A stretch of 64,000 bases of DNA. Source: CANMXU01 sp052030545. GTDB taxonomy: Bacteria; Pseudomonadota; Gammaproteobacteria; Enterobacterales; Alteromonadaceae. How positions within the stretch are numbered: position 1 is the stretch's first letter; each line of letters starts with the position of its first letter. Below the pieces are notes generated by a model, which saw only the letters and a list, made by a program, of their open reading frames with translations, had not been told where the DNA came from and ran no database searches. Location: positions 186,001 to 250,000 of the forward strand of contig NZ_JBPDIH010000002.1 of NCBI RefSeq assembly GCF_052030545.1, written 5' to 3'. The translations under genes and the position numbers were made by a program. Shown piece by piece: positions 17,766-27,347 of this stretch.

Positions 17766-18403
17766 GCAACTTGCCATTTTTCCTGTAATTGACGGTGGTT
17801 CATTGCTAGCCATTGTAAACTAATTATCGTTGACGCATTGGTAATTTTTCCTTGAGCAAGTAGCGTAAGTGCTTGCTCACGACTCATAACACTTACCCGA
17901 ATATCTTCATGCTCTTCAGGCAACCCATAAACACCGCCAGCACCTGTGCTGTCAACTTTGCCCACATAAAGAAAGATACGCTCAGTAGTGCCCCCAGGGC
18001 TAGAAAAGTACTCCATAATCGGTTCTACAAATTTTTCTTCTATAACGAGGTTCGCTTCTTCAAGCGCTTCTCTAACCCCTACTTCGACTGGACTCTCGCC
18101 TTCGCCAAACATGCCAGCAACACATTCTAATAACCATGGCGATTGATTTTCTCGCAATGCGCCAGGGCGAAATTGCTCTTGCAAAACAACGGTATCGTTA
18201 ACAGGATCGTAAGGTAAAAGTACAACCGCATCACCACGTTCAAAAATTTCACGGGTGAAGGTTTCGCTCATTTCACCATTAAACAAACGATGCTTAATGG
18301 TGTATTCATCAATTTTGAAAAATCCTTGATACTGGGTTTTGATCGCTTCAATGCTTACATCTTGCGCACCGAGCTGATATTCAGTTTTATCTTTACTCTT
18401 CAT
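17762..18403 (-). CDS. nudF: ADP-ribose pyrophosphatase (Nudix)
   Basis: 213 residues. The Nudix box GMFGEGESPVEVGV-REALEEANL starts near residue 96. The REUXEEXGU core ends in N where the consensus has G; the metal-binding Glu residues are intact. NudF cleaves ADP-ribose to AMP and ribose 5-phosphate. It is the first gene of the operon leading to parE and is divergent from tolC. The intergenic 18404-18572 holds promoters for both sides; TATAAT at 18494-18499 fits a -10 for tolC. Confidence 0.93.
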   Translation of the reverse strand: MKSKDKTEYQLGAQDVSIEAIKTQYQGFFKIDEYTIKHRLFNGEMSETFTREIFERGDAVVLLPYDPVNDTVVLQEQFRPGALRENQSPWLLECVAGMFGEGESPVEVGVREALEEANLVIEEKFVEPIMEYFSSPGGTTERIFLYVGKVDSTGAGGVYGLPEEHEDIRVSVMSREQALTLLAQGKITNASTIISLQWLAMNHRQLQEKWQVA

Positions 18404-18572
18404 ATTTTTACAACTTCATTACACTTATAGATTAATAATAATAATTTGTTACACTAGAACACACAGGTAAACACTTATTTTATACAGCTAACTTATAATA
18501 CACTGTAAAATATTTAATCAATAAACAATATTGACCATAAAGCAAGTCACACACTTAAGGAATTGCTTCGCG

Positions 18573-19928
18573 ATGAAAAAAACACTAACCGCTCTCATTA
18601 TCGGTTTTGCTTGTACTGCAAACCTCACCAGTGCTTATGCAGATGATTTATCATCTGTATACCAGCAAGCTAAAACTGCTGACCCAGTTGTACTAAAAGC
18701 ACAAGCCCAATTTATGGCTTCAGAATCGGGTATTGATATTGCTCGTTCAACATTATTGCCACAAATTAGTGCCAATGCTGGTCTTTCAAAGTCAAGCAGC
18801 GACTCAATGTTTACTGATAATGCAGGTAACCGCCTTAAAGTAAATTCAGACGTCGACAATATTAATTACGGCTTAAGCTTAAGTATGCAAGTTTACCATC
18901 ACGATACTTGGTTAACATTAGCCAACGCTGAAAAAGCGGCTCACCGTAGCGACGTTGCTTACCAAGTTGCTAAACAAGACTTAATTATTCGTGTTACAGA
19001 AGCTTACTTTGCCGTACTCAGTGCAAAAGACGATCTTGAATTTTCTACTGCGGAAAAAGTAGCAATTGAACGTCAGTTAGAGCAAACCAAGCAACGCTAC
19101 GCTGTTGGTTTAACCGCAATTACCGATGTACATGAAGCGCAAGCGCAATATGATACTGCTGTCACTTCAGAAATTAGAGCTGAAAACTCAGTTTACAATG
19201 CGGAAGAAGCATTACGTGTTATCACAAACGTATATCCTCGCGACTTAAACGTATTAAATACAGCACGTTTTAGCACGACACTTCCGGTACCAAACAGCGC
19301 AAATGAATGGCAACAAAAAGCTGAAGCAAAAAGCCTTGATTTAATCGGTCAAAAAATCAGCATGGATATTGCCAAAGAAAATATCAATATTGCCCGTGCT
19401 GGTCACTTACCAACAGTAGATTTAACCAGCTCTTACAGCTCAAGTGAAAATACGATTGATACAGGTATGGTAACGTTTGACGACCCATACTTAGATAACT
19501 TTTCTGTTGGTCTTAGCGTAACCGTACCATTATATAACGGTGGCGCAATTACCAGTGCAGTAGAGCAAGCACAAAACAACTATGTTGCCGCTAGCCAAGA
19601 CTTATCTTTAACTCATCGTGATGTAGTAAGAACTGCACGTAATTCTTATAACAACGTTATTGCCACTATTTCTGGTATTAAAGCCTTAGAGCAATCAGTA
19701 GTAAGTGCCGAAGCTGCATTACAAGCAACTGAAGCGGGTTTTGAAGTAGGTACACGTACCATTGTTGATGTATTAGATAGCACACGTAATCTTTACAATG
19801 CTAAACGTAACCTAGCATCAACGCGTTATAGCTACATCAGTGGTGTTTTATCGTTAAAACGCGCTGCCGGTACTATTAGCGAGCAAGATATTGAAGACAT
19901 TAACCAAGGGTTAATTCCTTCAAACTAA
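18573..19928 (+). CDS. tolC: TolC-family outer-membrane efflux channel
   Basis: 451 residues from ATG 18573, which begins a clean signal peptide (MKKTLTALIIGFACTANLTS, cleaved after AYA). The reading frame reaches back to a TTG at 18531, but that would bury the signal. Two OEP repeats are seen with the long coiled helices and the typical YNAKRNLASTRYSYI near the end. It forms the trimeric exit duct for tripartite efflux pumps and type I secretion. Position divergent from nudF matches E. coli tolC, which makes the name firm. Confidence 0.93.
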   Translation: MKKTLTALIIGFACTANLTSAYADDLSSVYQQAKTADPVVLKAQAQFMASESGIDIARSTLLPQISANAGLSKSSSDSMFTDNAGNRLKVNSDVDNINYGLSLSMQVYHHDTWLTLANAEKAAHRSDVAYQVAKQDLIIRVTEAYFAVLSAKDDLEFSTAEKVAIERQLEQTKQRYAVGLTAITDVHEAQAQYDTAVTSEIRAENSVYNAEEALRVITNVYPRDLNVLNTARFSTTLPVPNSANEWQQKAEAKSLDLIGQKISMDIAKENINIARAGHLPTVDLTSSYSSSENTIDTGMVTFDDPYLDNFSVGLSVTVPLYNGGAITSAVEQAQNNYVAASQDLSLTHRDVVRTARNSYNNVIATISGIKALEQSVVSAEAALQATEAGFEVGTRTIVDVLDSTRNLYNAKRNLASTRYSYISGVLSLKRAAGTISEQDIEDINQGLIPSN

Positions 19929-19950
19929 TCAAAACAGTTTTGATAACTAA

Positions 19951-19978
19951 AAAACCGCTCTAGTTGAGCGGTTTTTTT
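19951..19978. terminator. Rho-independent terminator between tolC and the GT4 gene
   Basis: AAAACCGCTC, loop TAGTT, GAGCGGTTTTTTT. The A and T runs on both sides make it usable from either strand, which fits the convergent tolC and GT4 genes. Confidence 0.9.
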
Positions 19979-20005
19979 ATGGGTCTCAAATAATCATTAA
20001 TATCA

Positions 20006-21082
20006 CTACTGAAGACTTTTAAAAAACGCTAATAAGGCGGCAGATTCACGCTTTACCGTATAATGCGCTAATACACGTTCACGACCATTTTTCCCCATTA
20101 GGGCAAGTTTTTCAGGATCGCTTAGTAGAGTATTAAGTTTTTCGGTCACTTGTGCTTGGTCTTCAACCGGCACAACATAACCGTCAATGTCATCACGGAT
20201 AATTTCAGGCCAAGCACCAGCTTGTGTTGCCAATACCGCAGCTTCACAGCTCATCGCTTCAGGAATTGTTAAACCAAAACCTTCATTGTCACTTAGCGCC
20301 GCTGCCAGTGAAAGTGCTGAGAAAATTTTAGGAATTTGCTCAAACGGCAACTCACCAGTAAAAATAATGCGATCGGTTAAATTTGCTTGCGCCACTTTTT
20401 CTTTCAGTTGATTAACAAACTCTTCATTGCCCGATGATATTGAACCGACCACAACCGCGGTAAAGTCTGGGTGTTTTTGCAATGCATCAATACAGGCGTT
20501 AACAAATAAATGTACGCCTTTTTGCTTTCTTACGCGCCCTAAAATACCAATGCCGTATTTGCCAGAATAACCAAGCGATTGCCATGCTTTAGCTTTATCT
20601 TCTGCCGGCAAATATTGTTCGCTATTAATGCCATGATAAATAATCGCATCAGGCTTATCCGCGAGATAACTTGCCGATGCTTTACACATTGCTAATACCG
20701 CATCCATTTTGCGCGTTAACCAAATGGTTGATTTTGAACGAGGGCGCTGGGCAGCAGAGCTAAAGACAATTTTAAATTTAGCGCCAAAAACGTGTTTAAG
20801 AATCAGCGCTTGGATCATTTCATCAACACGGCGCGCATGAAAAATACGTGACTTACCACTTTTAAGCGGCGTGCGACACATTTTCGCTACCTGCCAAAAA
20901 CTGATAGCCAAATCTGGATCGGTTAAATGATGCGGCCCCATAATTCGAAGATTAACTAAGGTTTTTAAATGCGACGTTACTTGCAACATGGTTGAAGTAA
21001 CACCGGAAAAATTCGAATTTGAATTACCAACAATAAGCTCTATTTCTTGCTGGTCGTTTTCCACATTAGGGGACGCTGTCAT
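20006..21082 (-). CDS. Glycosyltransferase family 4, probably LPS core
   Basis: 358 residues with the GT-B layout. The nucleotide-sugar half contains GILGRVRKQKGVHLFV (about 178) and the EX7E-type motif in NEGFGLTIPEAMSCEAAVLA. The N-terminal acceptor half is short. It resembles the mannosyl/glucosyl transferases of LPS core assembly; the neighbouring lipid A acyltransferase gene (divergent) supports an envelope role. The sugar and linkage cannot be assigned. Confidence 0.82.
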   Translation of the reverse strand: MTASPNVENDQQEIELIVGNSNSNFSGVTSTMLQVTSHLKTLVNLRIMGPHHLTDPDLAISFWQVAKMCRTPLKSGKSRIFHARRVDEMIQALILKHVFGAKFKIVFSSAAQRPRSKSTIWLTRKMDAVLAMCKASASYLADKPDAIIYHGINSEQYLPAEDKAKAWQSLGYSGKYGIGILGRVRKQKGVHLFVNACIDALQKHPDFTAVVVGSISSGNEEFVNQLKEKVAQANLTDRIIFTGELPFEQIPKIFSALSLAAALSDNEGFGLTIPEAMSCEAAVLATQAGAWPEIIRDDIDGYVVPVEDQAQVTEKLNTLLSDPEKLALMGKNGRERVLAHYTVKRESAALLAFFKSLQ

Positions 21083-21323
21083 TTAACTACTTCCTATCAA
21101 TTTTATCGCGTGCAGCATAAAGCGCTTTCAATGCAAAGTCTATGTTAAGCGCTGTTCTTAGGGTAATTATCTGCGTTAGTTACGTGGTTTTAAAGTATTA
21201 AATACACCACAATTACAACTCAACGCGAAAAGAATACCAAAGTATCGAAATATCTACTTTCATCCAGTCATCGATAGTAGATATAATAGCCCTAGCCTAC
21301 CATTTTCAAATAAAGAACTTTCT

Positions 21324-22262
21324 GTGAGTAGAAATAAAGTATTACAACCTGATTTTAAAGCCTCGTTTTTATTACCTAAATATTGGTTTACTTGGATTGC
21401 TGTTTTCATTTTATATAGCATTTCTTGGCTACCTTACAAAATGCAACTCGCATTAGGTCGCTTGGTGGGCAGATTGCTTTTCAAAATAGGTTCAAGTCGA
21501 AAAAAAGTTGCACAAAAAAATCTTGAGCTGTGCTTTCCAGACATGAGCGAAGCCGAGCGCGCTCGCATTTTAAAAAGAAATTTTGAAAATACCGGCATCG
21601 CCCTTTTTGAAACAGGCATGGGGTGGTGGTGGCCAGATTGGCGCGTAAAACGTAAATGTAAAATTATAGGCGTAGAACATATTGAAAAAGCGCAACAAGC
21701 TGGCAAAGGCATTTTACTACTTGCAATGCATAACCTCAGCGCCGAAATTAATTGTCGCAGCATAGGCACAGGTCACCCTATGGTAGTGTTTTATCGCCCT
21801 CATAATAATCAACTAATGGAATATTTTCAGTTTAGAGGTCGCGGCCGTTCAAACAAGTACATGTTAGGAAAGCGCGATGTTAAAGGTTTAATAAAAGCAC
21901 TGCGTGATAAAGAAGCCTGTATTTATTTACCTGATCAAGATTACGGTAGAAACCGCAGTGTCTTTGTACCGTTTTTTGACGTAAAAGAAACAGCAACCAC
22001 AACCGGCACTCTGATTTTTGCCAGTCAAAAAAATGTGCAAACGCATATGTTAGTGCCAACACGTAATGACGACGGTAGCGGTTATACCCTTGAAATTAAA
22101 CCTATGCTGGAAAACTTCCCAACAGGTGATGACGAAGCTGACGTAACGCGTATTAACCAAGAGCTGGAAAAAGCTATTTTGTTAAAACCAGAGCAATACA
22201 TGTGGTTACACCGCCGTTTTAAAACTAGACCAAATGAAAGCGATCCCTCTTTGTATAAATAA
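21324..22262 (+). CDS. LpxL/LpxM-type lipid A acyltransferase
   Basis: 312 residues from a GTG start; no strong ribosome-binding site precedes it. One N-terminal membrane helix (WFTWIAVFILYSISWLPY) anchors it to the inner membrane. The catalytic HX4E motif is HNLSAE (His136, Glu141). FPDMSEAERARILKRNF and LPDQDYGRNRSVFVPFF are typical of the lauroyl (LpxL) group. It adds a secondary acyl chain to Kdo-lipid A. Whether it is LpxL or a paralogue cannot be settled here, so I give no symbol. Confidence 0.9.
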   Translation: MSRNKVLQPDFKASFLLPKYWFTWIAVFILYSISWLPYKMQLALGRLVGRLLFKIGSSRKKVAQKNLELCFPDMSEAERARILKRNFENTGIALFETGMGWWWPDWRVKRKCKIIGVEHIEKAQQAGKGILLLAMHNLSAEINCRSIGTGHPMVVFYRPHNNQLMEYFQFRGRGRSNKYMLGKRDVKGLIKALRDKEACIYLPDQDYGRNRSVFVPFFDVKETATTTGTLIFASQKNVQTHMLVPTRNDDGSGYTLEIKPMLENFPTGDDEADVTRINQELEKAILLKPEQYMWLHRRFKTRPNESDPSLYK

Positions 22263-22336
22263 TGACATAAATAATAACGACATAAATAGCCACTATAGTA
22301 AACTCCGTATTAAAGAATAAACTCAGCAATAGTAAT

Positions 22337-22364
22337 GGTTTAGCTTTGTCCGCAAAGCTAAACC
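22337..22364. other. Strong stem-loop after the acyltransferase gene
   Basis: GGTTTAGCTTT and AAAGCTAAACC form an 11-bp perfect stem with a 6-base loop. No T-run follows on either strand, so it is not a standard terminator. The rest of the gap 22263-22550 shows only short AT-rich direct repeats (ACATAAATA twice near 22264-22288). Confidence 0.5.
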
Positions 22365-22550
22365 CTATTGCCAAGCATATTAAACAATCCCACTTACCTA
22401 TAGCCATAGATAACACTCACTAAAAGTAGACAATAACGCCTTTGCGACTGCCACGATTTTAACGCAAGGCGCAGAAAATACGTTACATCCATAATTTATT
22501 TAAGTATGTTATGCTAATCTTTCAGTAAAGCTTTAGATAATCAGTTAGAT

Positions 22551-23240
22551 ATGAATTTTTGGCTACGTAATATTGTTATCGGTGCCGTTTTAATCGGCTT
22601 AGTTGCAGCGTTATTATTGAACCAAGAGCTATTGTTGTCTCTTGATCAAGAGCTAATGTCTGAATCAGAACCTGCGCCAGTTAAAGAAGAAACCGTTAAA
22701 AAAAATACCATCAATACTCCCCGTAATGTTCGAAGCTCGAACGCAGCGGCAGAAGGTTTGTCTAACTTTTATGCTAGTTTACAGGGTGACATTGACGAAG
22801 GCGGCTTAAAAATTCGCAACAATGTTGTGTTCTTGCCTGATCCTAAAGGCGATTTAATTGACCTGCTTGAAGCACGACGACTGGTCAATAGACCTCTGCG
22901 TAAACGCTGGCAAGGTCCGAAACGATCTCTGCCGTTTAGAAAAGGCGAAACCTTGTTTCAAAAGTTATCACAATATGCGGAAGAGGATAAACTCGCGGTA
23001 ATCTGGTGGTTAAATCGAGATTATTTAGTTAAAGATGCTTTTCGTATTGAAGCTGATATTGTCCGTACTTCTTTTCAAATCGGCCAAGCGGTTGCTGGAC
23101 ACTTTGACCACGGACTTTCCACTTATTTTTGCTACCAGCAACGTGCGCTGGTATTAATTGAAAATGAAAAACACTTAAGGGCATTCGACTACCTCAACGA
23201 AGAATGCTCACTGCTTAAGTCAAAGTCGTCTAATTACTAA
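22551..23240 (+). CDS. Hypothetical single-pass membrane protein
   Basis: 229 residues. One N-terminal membrane helix (NIVIGAVLIGLVAALLL) is followed by an acidic/Lys linker and a soluble domain of about 150 residues, presumably periplasmic, with three Cys near or in its C-terminal third. I do not recognise a family. It stands alone between the acyltransferase and glnE and is followed by a good terminator. The codon use and length suggest a genuine gene. Confidence 0.7.
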   Translation: MNFWLRNIVIGAVLIGLVAALLLNQELLLSLDQELMSESEPAPVKEETVKKNTINTPRNVRSSNAAAEGLSNFYASLQGDIDEGGLKIRNNVVFLPDPKGDLIDLLEARRLVNRPLRKRWQGPKRSLPFRKGETLFQKLSQYAEEDKLAVIWWLNRDYLVKDAFRIEADIVRTSFQIGQAVAGHFDHGLSTYFCYQQRALVLIENEKHLRAFDYLNEECSLLKSKSSNY

Positions 23241-23256
23241 CTTTTCAATTCAAAAA

Positions 23257-23293
23257 AAAGCCGCCTCATAGATTGTTTCTATTTGGCGGCTTT
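23257..23293. terminator. Terminator between the hypothetical gene and glnE
   Basis: AAAGCCGCC at 23257-23265 pairs perfectly with GGCGGCTTT at 23285-23293. An A-run precedes it, so it can work for both converging genes. Confidence 0.8.
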
Positions 23294-23358
23294 ATTGTTT
23301 AGCTATATTGTTTAGCTATATCGTTTAGCTGCACTGCTTAGCGATAGTGTTTAGCGTT
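23294..23358. repeat. 13-bp degenerate tandem repeat, five copies
   Basis: Units of the form ATTGTTTAGCTAT start at 23294, 23307, 23320, 23333 and 23346. The first two are identical and the later three drift, all keeping a TTTAGC or CTTAGC core. They lie between the terminator and the glnE stop codon. Confidence 0.85.
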
Positions 23359-23374
23359 TCGCTATTCAAATGAG

Positions 23375-26236
23375 CTAGCTTTTTAAAAACTTTTGATAAA
23401 TTTCACTGATTTTTTGTGAGCATTGTTCAAACTCTTCGGTACTGATGTTATTTTTTTCATTTTGTAGCGCTGCTCGATGACCACGATCTCTTAGCTGGCA
23501 ATAGCTATCGATAAGAGTATTTTTTTCATCCTCACTTATCACACCATATTCAGATAAACGCTCAAAAATTCTAATATTGTCAGAGTACTGCGCAATTTTG
23601 GGGTGCTGGGCACTGTGCAATAACACTAAATATTGCGCTAAAAACTCAATATCAACTAAGCCACCAGCACCTTGTTTAATATCTGCTTGTTGCTGGTCAC
23701 TTTTGTCTAAATGATCACGCATTTTTTCACGCATCTCTACCACGTCAGTCAGTAGTTTTTCAGGATCTCGTTTGAGGGTAAGTATTTGCTGGCGAATTTT
23801 CTCAAAGGCTTGCTGCAAAGCGGGTTCAGCCAATACTGCGCGAGCACGAACTAATGCTTGATGCTCCCAAGTCCATGCTTCATGATTCAAATAGTGATCA
23901 AAGGTATCAACATGCACCACCAATACACCAGAATTACCTGAAGGACGAAGGCGTAAATCAAGTTCATACAGCATGCCACTGGACATACGCGTATTAAAAA
24001 TATGCATGATCCGCTGTGCTAATTTTGAATAAAACTGCCCCGCAGGTACTTCACGGTCGCCGTCAGTTGTATCATTTGTCGGGCTGTTATGAATAAAGAC
24101 TAAATCAAGATCTGAGCTGTAGCCTAATTCCGTGCCACCCACTTTTCCGTAGCCAACTACACCAAAGCCTTTACCTATTTGCCCTTGTGACGACTTAGGC
24201 ACGCCAAAACGTATCGACACTTGTTGCCAGGCAATACTCACCACTTCCGCAATAATTGCTTCTGCTAAAGCTGTTAAATGATCACTGACTTTGGTGATCG
24301 GCAAGACACCAGCAACATCAGCGGCAGCAATGCGAAGTTGTTGCGCCTGCTTAAATTGGCGCAAGTGATTCATTTGCGCTTCTAAGTCATCTTCCGGCAC
24401 ACGCAACATGCTTTCACGTAAATAGGCCTGGTAAGAGCTTAGTGCTGGCGGATTATGTAATAATTTAGGGTCGATAAGCTCATCAAGCAAAATCGGAAAT
24501 TTGGCAATATATTCGGTGATCCAATAGCTTGCGCGGCACAATTTCACTAAATGTTTTAATGCACCAACATTTTCATACAGCAACTCAAGGTAAGCTGTTC
24601 GGGTAATTATTTTACTAAAGACCATTAATACCCGACTCAAGGTTTGATCGTCTGCCTGCTCTTGCTGCAATTGCCACAATAACAGCGGAATAAGCTTTTC
24701 TAGTACCTGTTGACCGCGATTTCCCATGCTGCGCTTGGAAATATCAGCGCGAAAATTCTTCACTTCTTGCCAAACTTTATCCGCTTGCCAAAAGTGACAA
24801 CCTTGTTTAACCCAGGCAATAGATTCTTCATCGTCCCACTGGCTATGCCAAAGTGTTTGCCAATGTTGATCATGAGCATCGTTATTAGGTGCTTCTTCAC
24901 CAATTAACAGACCAAATTCACGATGCACCGATTCCATGTGTTGTTCAAGCTGTACTAGAAAGTCATTCCAGCTATTAAAACCCATCACTAAGGTTAACCG
25001 AGCTTGATCAATTTCGTTATCTGGTAAGGTTTGCGTTTGTTGATCAGCCAGTGCTTGAATAATATTTTCTGCTCGGCGTAAAAAACGATAAGCCGCTTCC
25101 AACACACTAGCACTAGTCTCGCTAACTTCGCCATGCTCAACTAACAAAGGTAATACCGTTAATAAATTTCGCTGCTGAAGTGCGGTTACCCGACCACCAC
25201 GGATCATTTGAAACACCTGAACGATGAACTCAATTTCTCTAATGCCGCCACCGCCAAGCTTAATATTATTAACTAAATTCTTACGACGCACTTCTTGCGC
25301 GATCATCATTTTCATACGGCGCAGGCTGTCAATAACGCTAAAGTCGATATAGCGACGATAAACAAAAGGTTTTAGCAGTGTTTGCAAGCGCTGATGATAT
25401 GGGCCATCGCCAATTAAACGTGCTTTAAGCATCGCGTAGCGTTCCCAATCGCGCCCTTGTTCTTGGTAGTAATCTTCAAACGCATTAAAGTTCATCACCA
25501 ATGGACCACTATCGCCAAAAGGTCTTAAGCGCATATCGACGCGATAAACAAAGCCGTCTGCTGTTTGCTGATTAAGGGCATTAATGAGTTTTTGCGCTAA
25601 GCGAATAAAAAACTGCTGATTATCAAGAGAGCGTCTTGCGCCGATAGTTTCACCGCTATCTGGGTAAGAAAAAATTAGGTCGATGTCGGATGAAAAGTTA
25701 AGCTCTTGACCACCCAATTTGCCCATACCAAACACTAATAAACTTTGTTCAATACCATCTTTATCTACCGGTGTGCCCCACTTACTTTTACAAAATTCGG
25801 TTAACCATGCTAATGCTTCAAGAATTAATGCATCAGCTAATTGAGATAAACGCGCTAGCGAAGTATTAAGCGGTTGCTCAAGCACCATATCGGCTACCGC
25901 AATGGCGACCATTTGTTGTAATCGAAATCGGCGCAATATGCGATTTAAGGCAAGTTCGTCGTCGCAATGTGACAATTGTTCATTTAATAATTGGGCATAA
26001 TTAGCCACATCTGTTTGATAAATGCGCTCAGAGGTAAATAGCTCAACCACCAATTCAGGCGCTTGCAAGGCACTGTTTAAGACAAAATCACTTAATGCCA
26101 ATGCATTTTTAAAGTCCGTTAATTGCGCTTCATTGAGCTTTTCAGGAAAAGTAGGATGTTGGTCAATAAATTTTTGCCAACTAAGCTGTGCTTGCTGTTC
26201 AAGCACTGGAGGAAATTGTAACATTTTTTTAGTCAT
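23375..26236 (-). CDS. glnE: Glutamine synthetase adenylyltransferase/deadenylase
   Basis: About 953 residues. The protein has two nucleotidyltransferase halves. The N-terminal half shows FGMGKLGGQELNFSSDIDLI and the C-terminal half VGYGKVGGTELGYSSDLDLV; each is followed by a GlnD-PII-uridylyltransferase-like helical region. GlnE adds and removes AMP on glutamine synthetase in response to PII and glutamine. Start: GTG 26239, ATG 26236 and ATG 26224 are all in frame; AAGG sits too close to the first two, so 26224 is also possible. Downstream neighbours ygiF and ygiM are reached only after the inserted yjf-like cluster. Confidence 0.96.
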   Translation of the reverse strand: MTKKMLQFPPVLEQQAQLSWQKFIDQHPTFPEKLNEAQLTDFKNALALSDFVLNSALQAPELVVELFTSERIYQTDVANYAQLLNEQLSHCDDELALNRILRRFRLQQMVAIAVADMVLEQPLNTSLARLSQLADALILEALAWLTEFCKSKWGTPVDKDGIEQSLLVFGMGKLGGQELNFSSDIDLIFSYPDSGETIGARRSLDNQQFFIRLAQKLINALNQQTADGFVYRVDMRLRPFGDSGPLVMNFNAFEDYYQEQGRDWERYAMLKARLIGDGPYHQRLQTLLKPFVYRRYIDFSVIDSLRRMKMMIAQEVRRKNLVNNIKLGGGGIREIEFIVQVFQMIRGGRVTALQQRNLLTVLPLLVEHGEVSETSASVLEAAYRFLRRAENIIQALADQQTQTLPDNEIDQARLTLVMGFNSWNDFLVQLEQHMESVHREFGLLIGEEAPNNDAHDQHWQTLWHSQWDDEESIAWVKQGCHFWQADKVWQEVKNFRADISKRSMGNRGQQVLEKLIPLLLWQLQQEQADDQTLSRVLMVFSKIITRTAYLELLYENVGALKHLVKLCRASYWITEYIAKFPILLDELIDPKLLHNPPALSSYQAYLRESMLRVPEDDLEAQMNHLRQFKQAQQLRIAAADVAGVLPITKVSDHLTALAEAIIAEVVSIAWQQVSIRFGVPKSSQGQIGKGFGVVGYGKVGGTELGYSSDLDLVFIHNSPTNDTTDGDREVPAGQFYSKLAQRIMHIFNTRMSSGMLYELDLRLRPSGNSGVLVVHVDTFDHYLNHEAWTWEHQALVRARAVLAEPALQQAFEKIRQQILTLKRDPEKLLTDVVEMREKMRDHLDKSDQQQADIKQGAGGLVDIEFLAQYLVLLHSAQHPKIAQYSDNIRIFERLSEYGVISEDEKNTLIDSYCQLRDRGHRAALQNEKNNISTEEFEQCSQKISEIYQKFLKS

Positions 26237-26300
26237 CACCTTACAACCTATTCGCTATACTATTTGCTTCAAACATGGTTAATATCAGGGTAATAAACAA

Positions 26301-26329
26301 TAGACATATTATGTCATTGATGATATTAA
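26301..26329 (+). promoter_or_regulatory. Promoter with a GACATA-N-TATGTC operator, upstream of the lipoprotein gene
   Basis: A -35-like TAGACA (26301-26306), a 17-base spacer and TATTAA (26324-26329) precede the lipoprotein start at 26362. The 13-bp palindrome GACATATTATGTC at 26303-26315 overlaps the -35 box. An identical palindrome overlaps the -35 box of the second operon at 30219-30231. Confidence 0.7.
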
Positions 26330-26361
26330 TAAATGATAACCATAGCATTTTTAGGGAACCT

Positions 26362-27339
26362 ATGGCAGAAATGCAACCAATAAGAATCGCTTTTTTTACA
26401 CTATTGTTGTTTTTAGTTGGCTGTGGTGATCCAGTCAAAGAGCAGATCCTGCAACAAACACCAATCACTGAGCAAAGAGTACAACAATTAGCAGCATCAC
26501 TTGAAGCTGATCAAGTACGAAATGCGAGTTTGATCAAACAATATGCAAATAAAGTCGGCGAAATAAAGCCTGAATTACAATCACTCATCGATGAGTTTAA
26601 AAAAGATGCTACCCCACAAGGGCCATTATACTTATCGTTAGTTGATCGTTTAAATACGGTAACCACACAACCACAAATGTTTGAAAGTAGCCAAGCCGTA
26701 TACGATGAGCTACTCAATATTTATCAAGCGGCCGATCCGGTATTATTCTCAGACGCGTTGAGCGATCCACTTAACGTGCTCGCGGATATGTCTGACGGTA
26801 TGCTGCCACGCGTTAATTCGTTATCAAAATCTCAAAGTCAGCAAGCGAATAACGCGCAAGACTTTGGCACTGGTGAACAATTAATTGGTAACCCAAGTTA
26901 CGGCCAATGGCAAACTGGCAGCAATGGCATGTCGTTTTGGGCCTGGTATGGCATGTACTCTATGATGGGTGACTTGTTTGGCTCAAGACGCACTTATTAC
27001 GGTGATTGGAGTCAGCGCAGAAATTATAGTTATTATAATGACTATGGTCGCACTCGTTATAGCTCGCCAAGTCAGCTTAAAAAACAAACGCAACTTGATA
27101 CCCGAACTAAAAAATCGTTTGCAAGCCGAGGGCAGAAATTTCAAAGTCCCTACAGCAAAAACAGAGCTGGTGGCTCTAGCTTGTCAGGCAAAAGTAAATC
27201 AGCACAAACCAGTGCTAACCGTTTTCGTAGCAATACCGTGAAAAAAAGTAATTTCGCGAGTAAATCAACTTATTCAAAAAACGCCAGTTTTAGAAATAGC
27301 AGTAGCAATACTTCACGCGGCTTTAGACGTGGGAAATAG
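26362..27339 (+). CDS. Hypothetical lipoprotein of the membrane-stress cluster
   Basis: 325 residues from ATG 26362, preceded by AGGGA at 5 bases; the longer frame from 26275 would begin upstream of the promoter. A signal with lipobox (FFTLLLFLVGC) makes it a lipoprotein. A helical domain of about 130 residues follows, then an aromatic patch (GMSFWAWYGMYSMMGDLFG), and a disordered tail of about 120 residues rich in Ser, Arg, Lys, Asn and Tyr. I recognise no named family. It occupies the place that the DUF1190 lipoprotein gene yjfM takes beside yjfL in E. coli, without clear similarity. The next gene starts 8 bases after it. Confidence 0.8.
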   Translation: MAEMQPIRIAFFTLLLFLVGCGDPVKEQILQQTPITEQRVQQLAASLEADQVRNASLIKQYANKVGEIKPELQSLIDEFKKDATPQGPLYLSLVDRLNTVTTQPQMFESSQAVYDELLNIYQAADPVLFSDALSDPLNVLADMSDGMLPRVNSLSKSQSQQANNAQDFGTGEQLIGNPSYGQWQTGSNGMSFWAWYGMYSMMGDLFGSRRTYYGDWSQRRNYSYYNDYGRTRYSSPSQLKKQTQLDTRTKKSFASRGQKFQSPYSKNRAGGSSLSGKSKSAQTSANRFRSNTVKKSNFASKSTYSKNASFRNSSSNTSRGFRRGK

Positions 27340-27347
27340 GACATAAT

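Noticed and set aside
22337..22364. Terminator for the acyltransferase gene
   Set aside because: The stem is perfect but no T-run follows on either strand, so I recorded it only as a stem-loop.
26241..26468. Minus-strand open frame over the glnE-lipoprotein gap
   Set aside because: It covers a promoter with a palindromic operator and the signal peptide of the lipoprotein gene; no family features.
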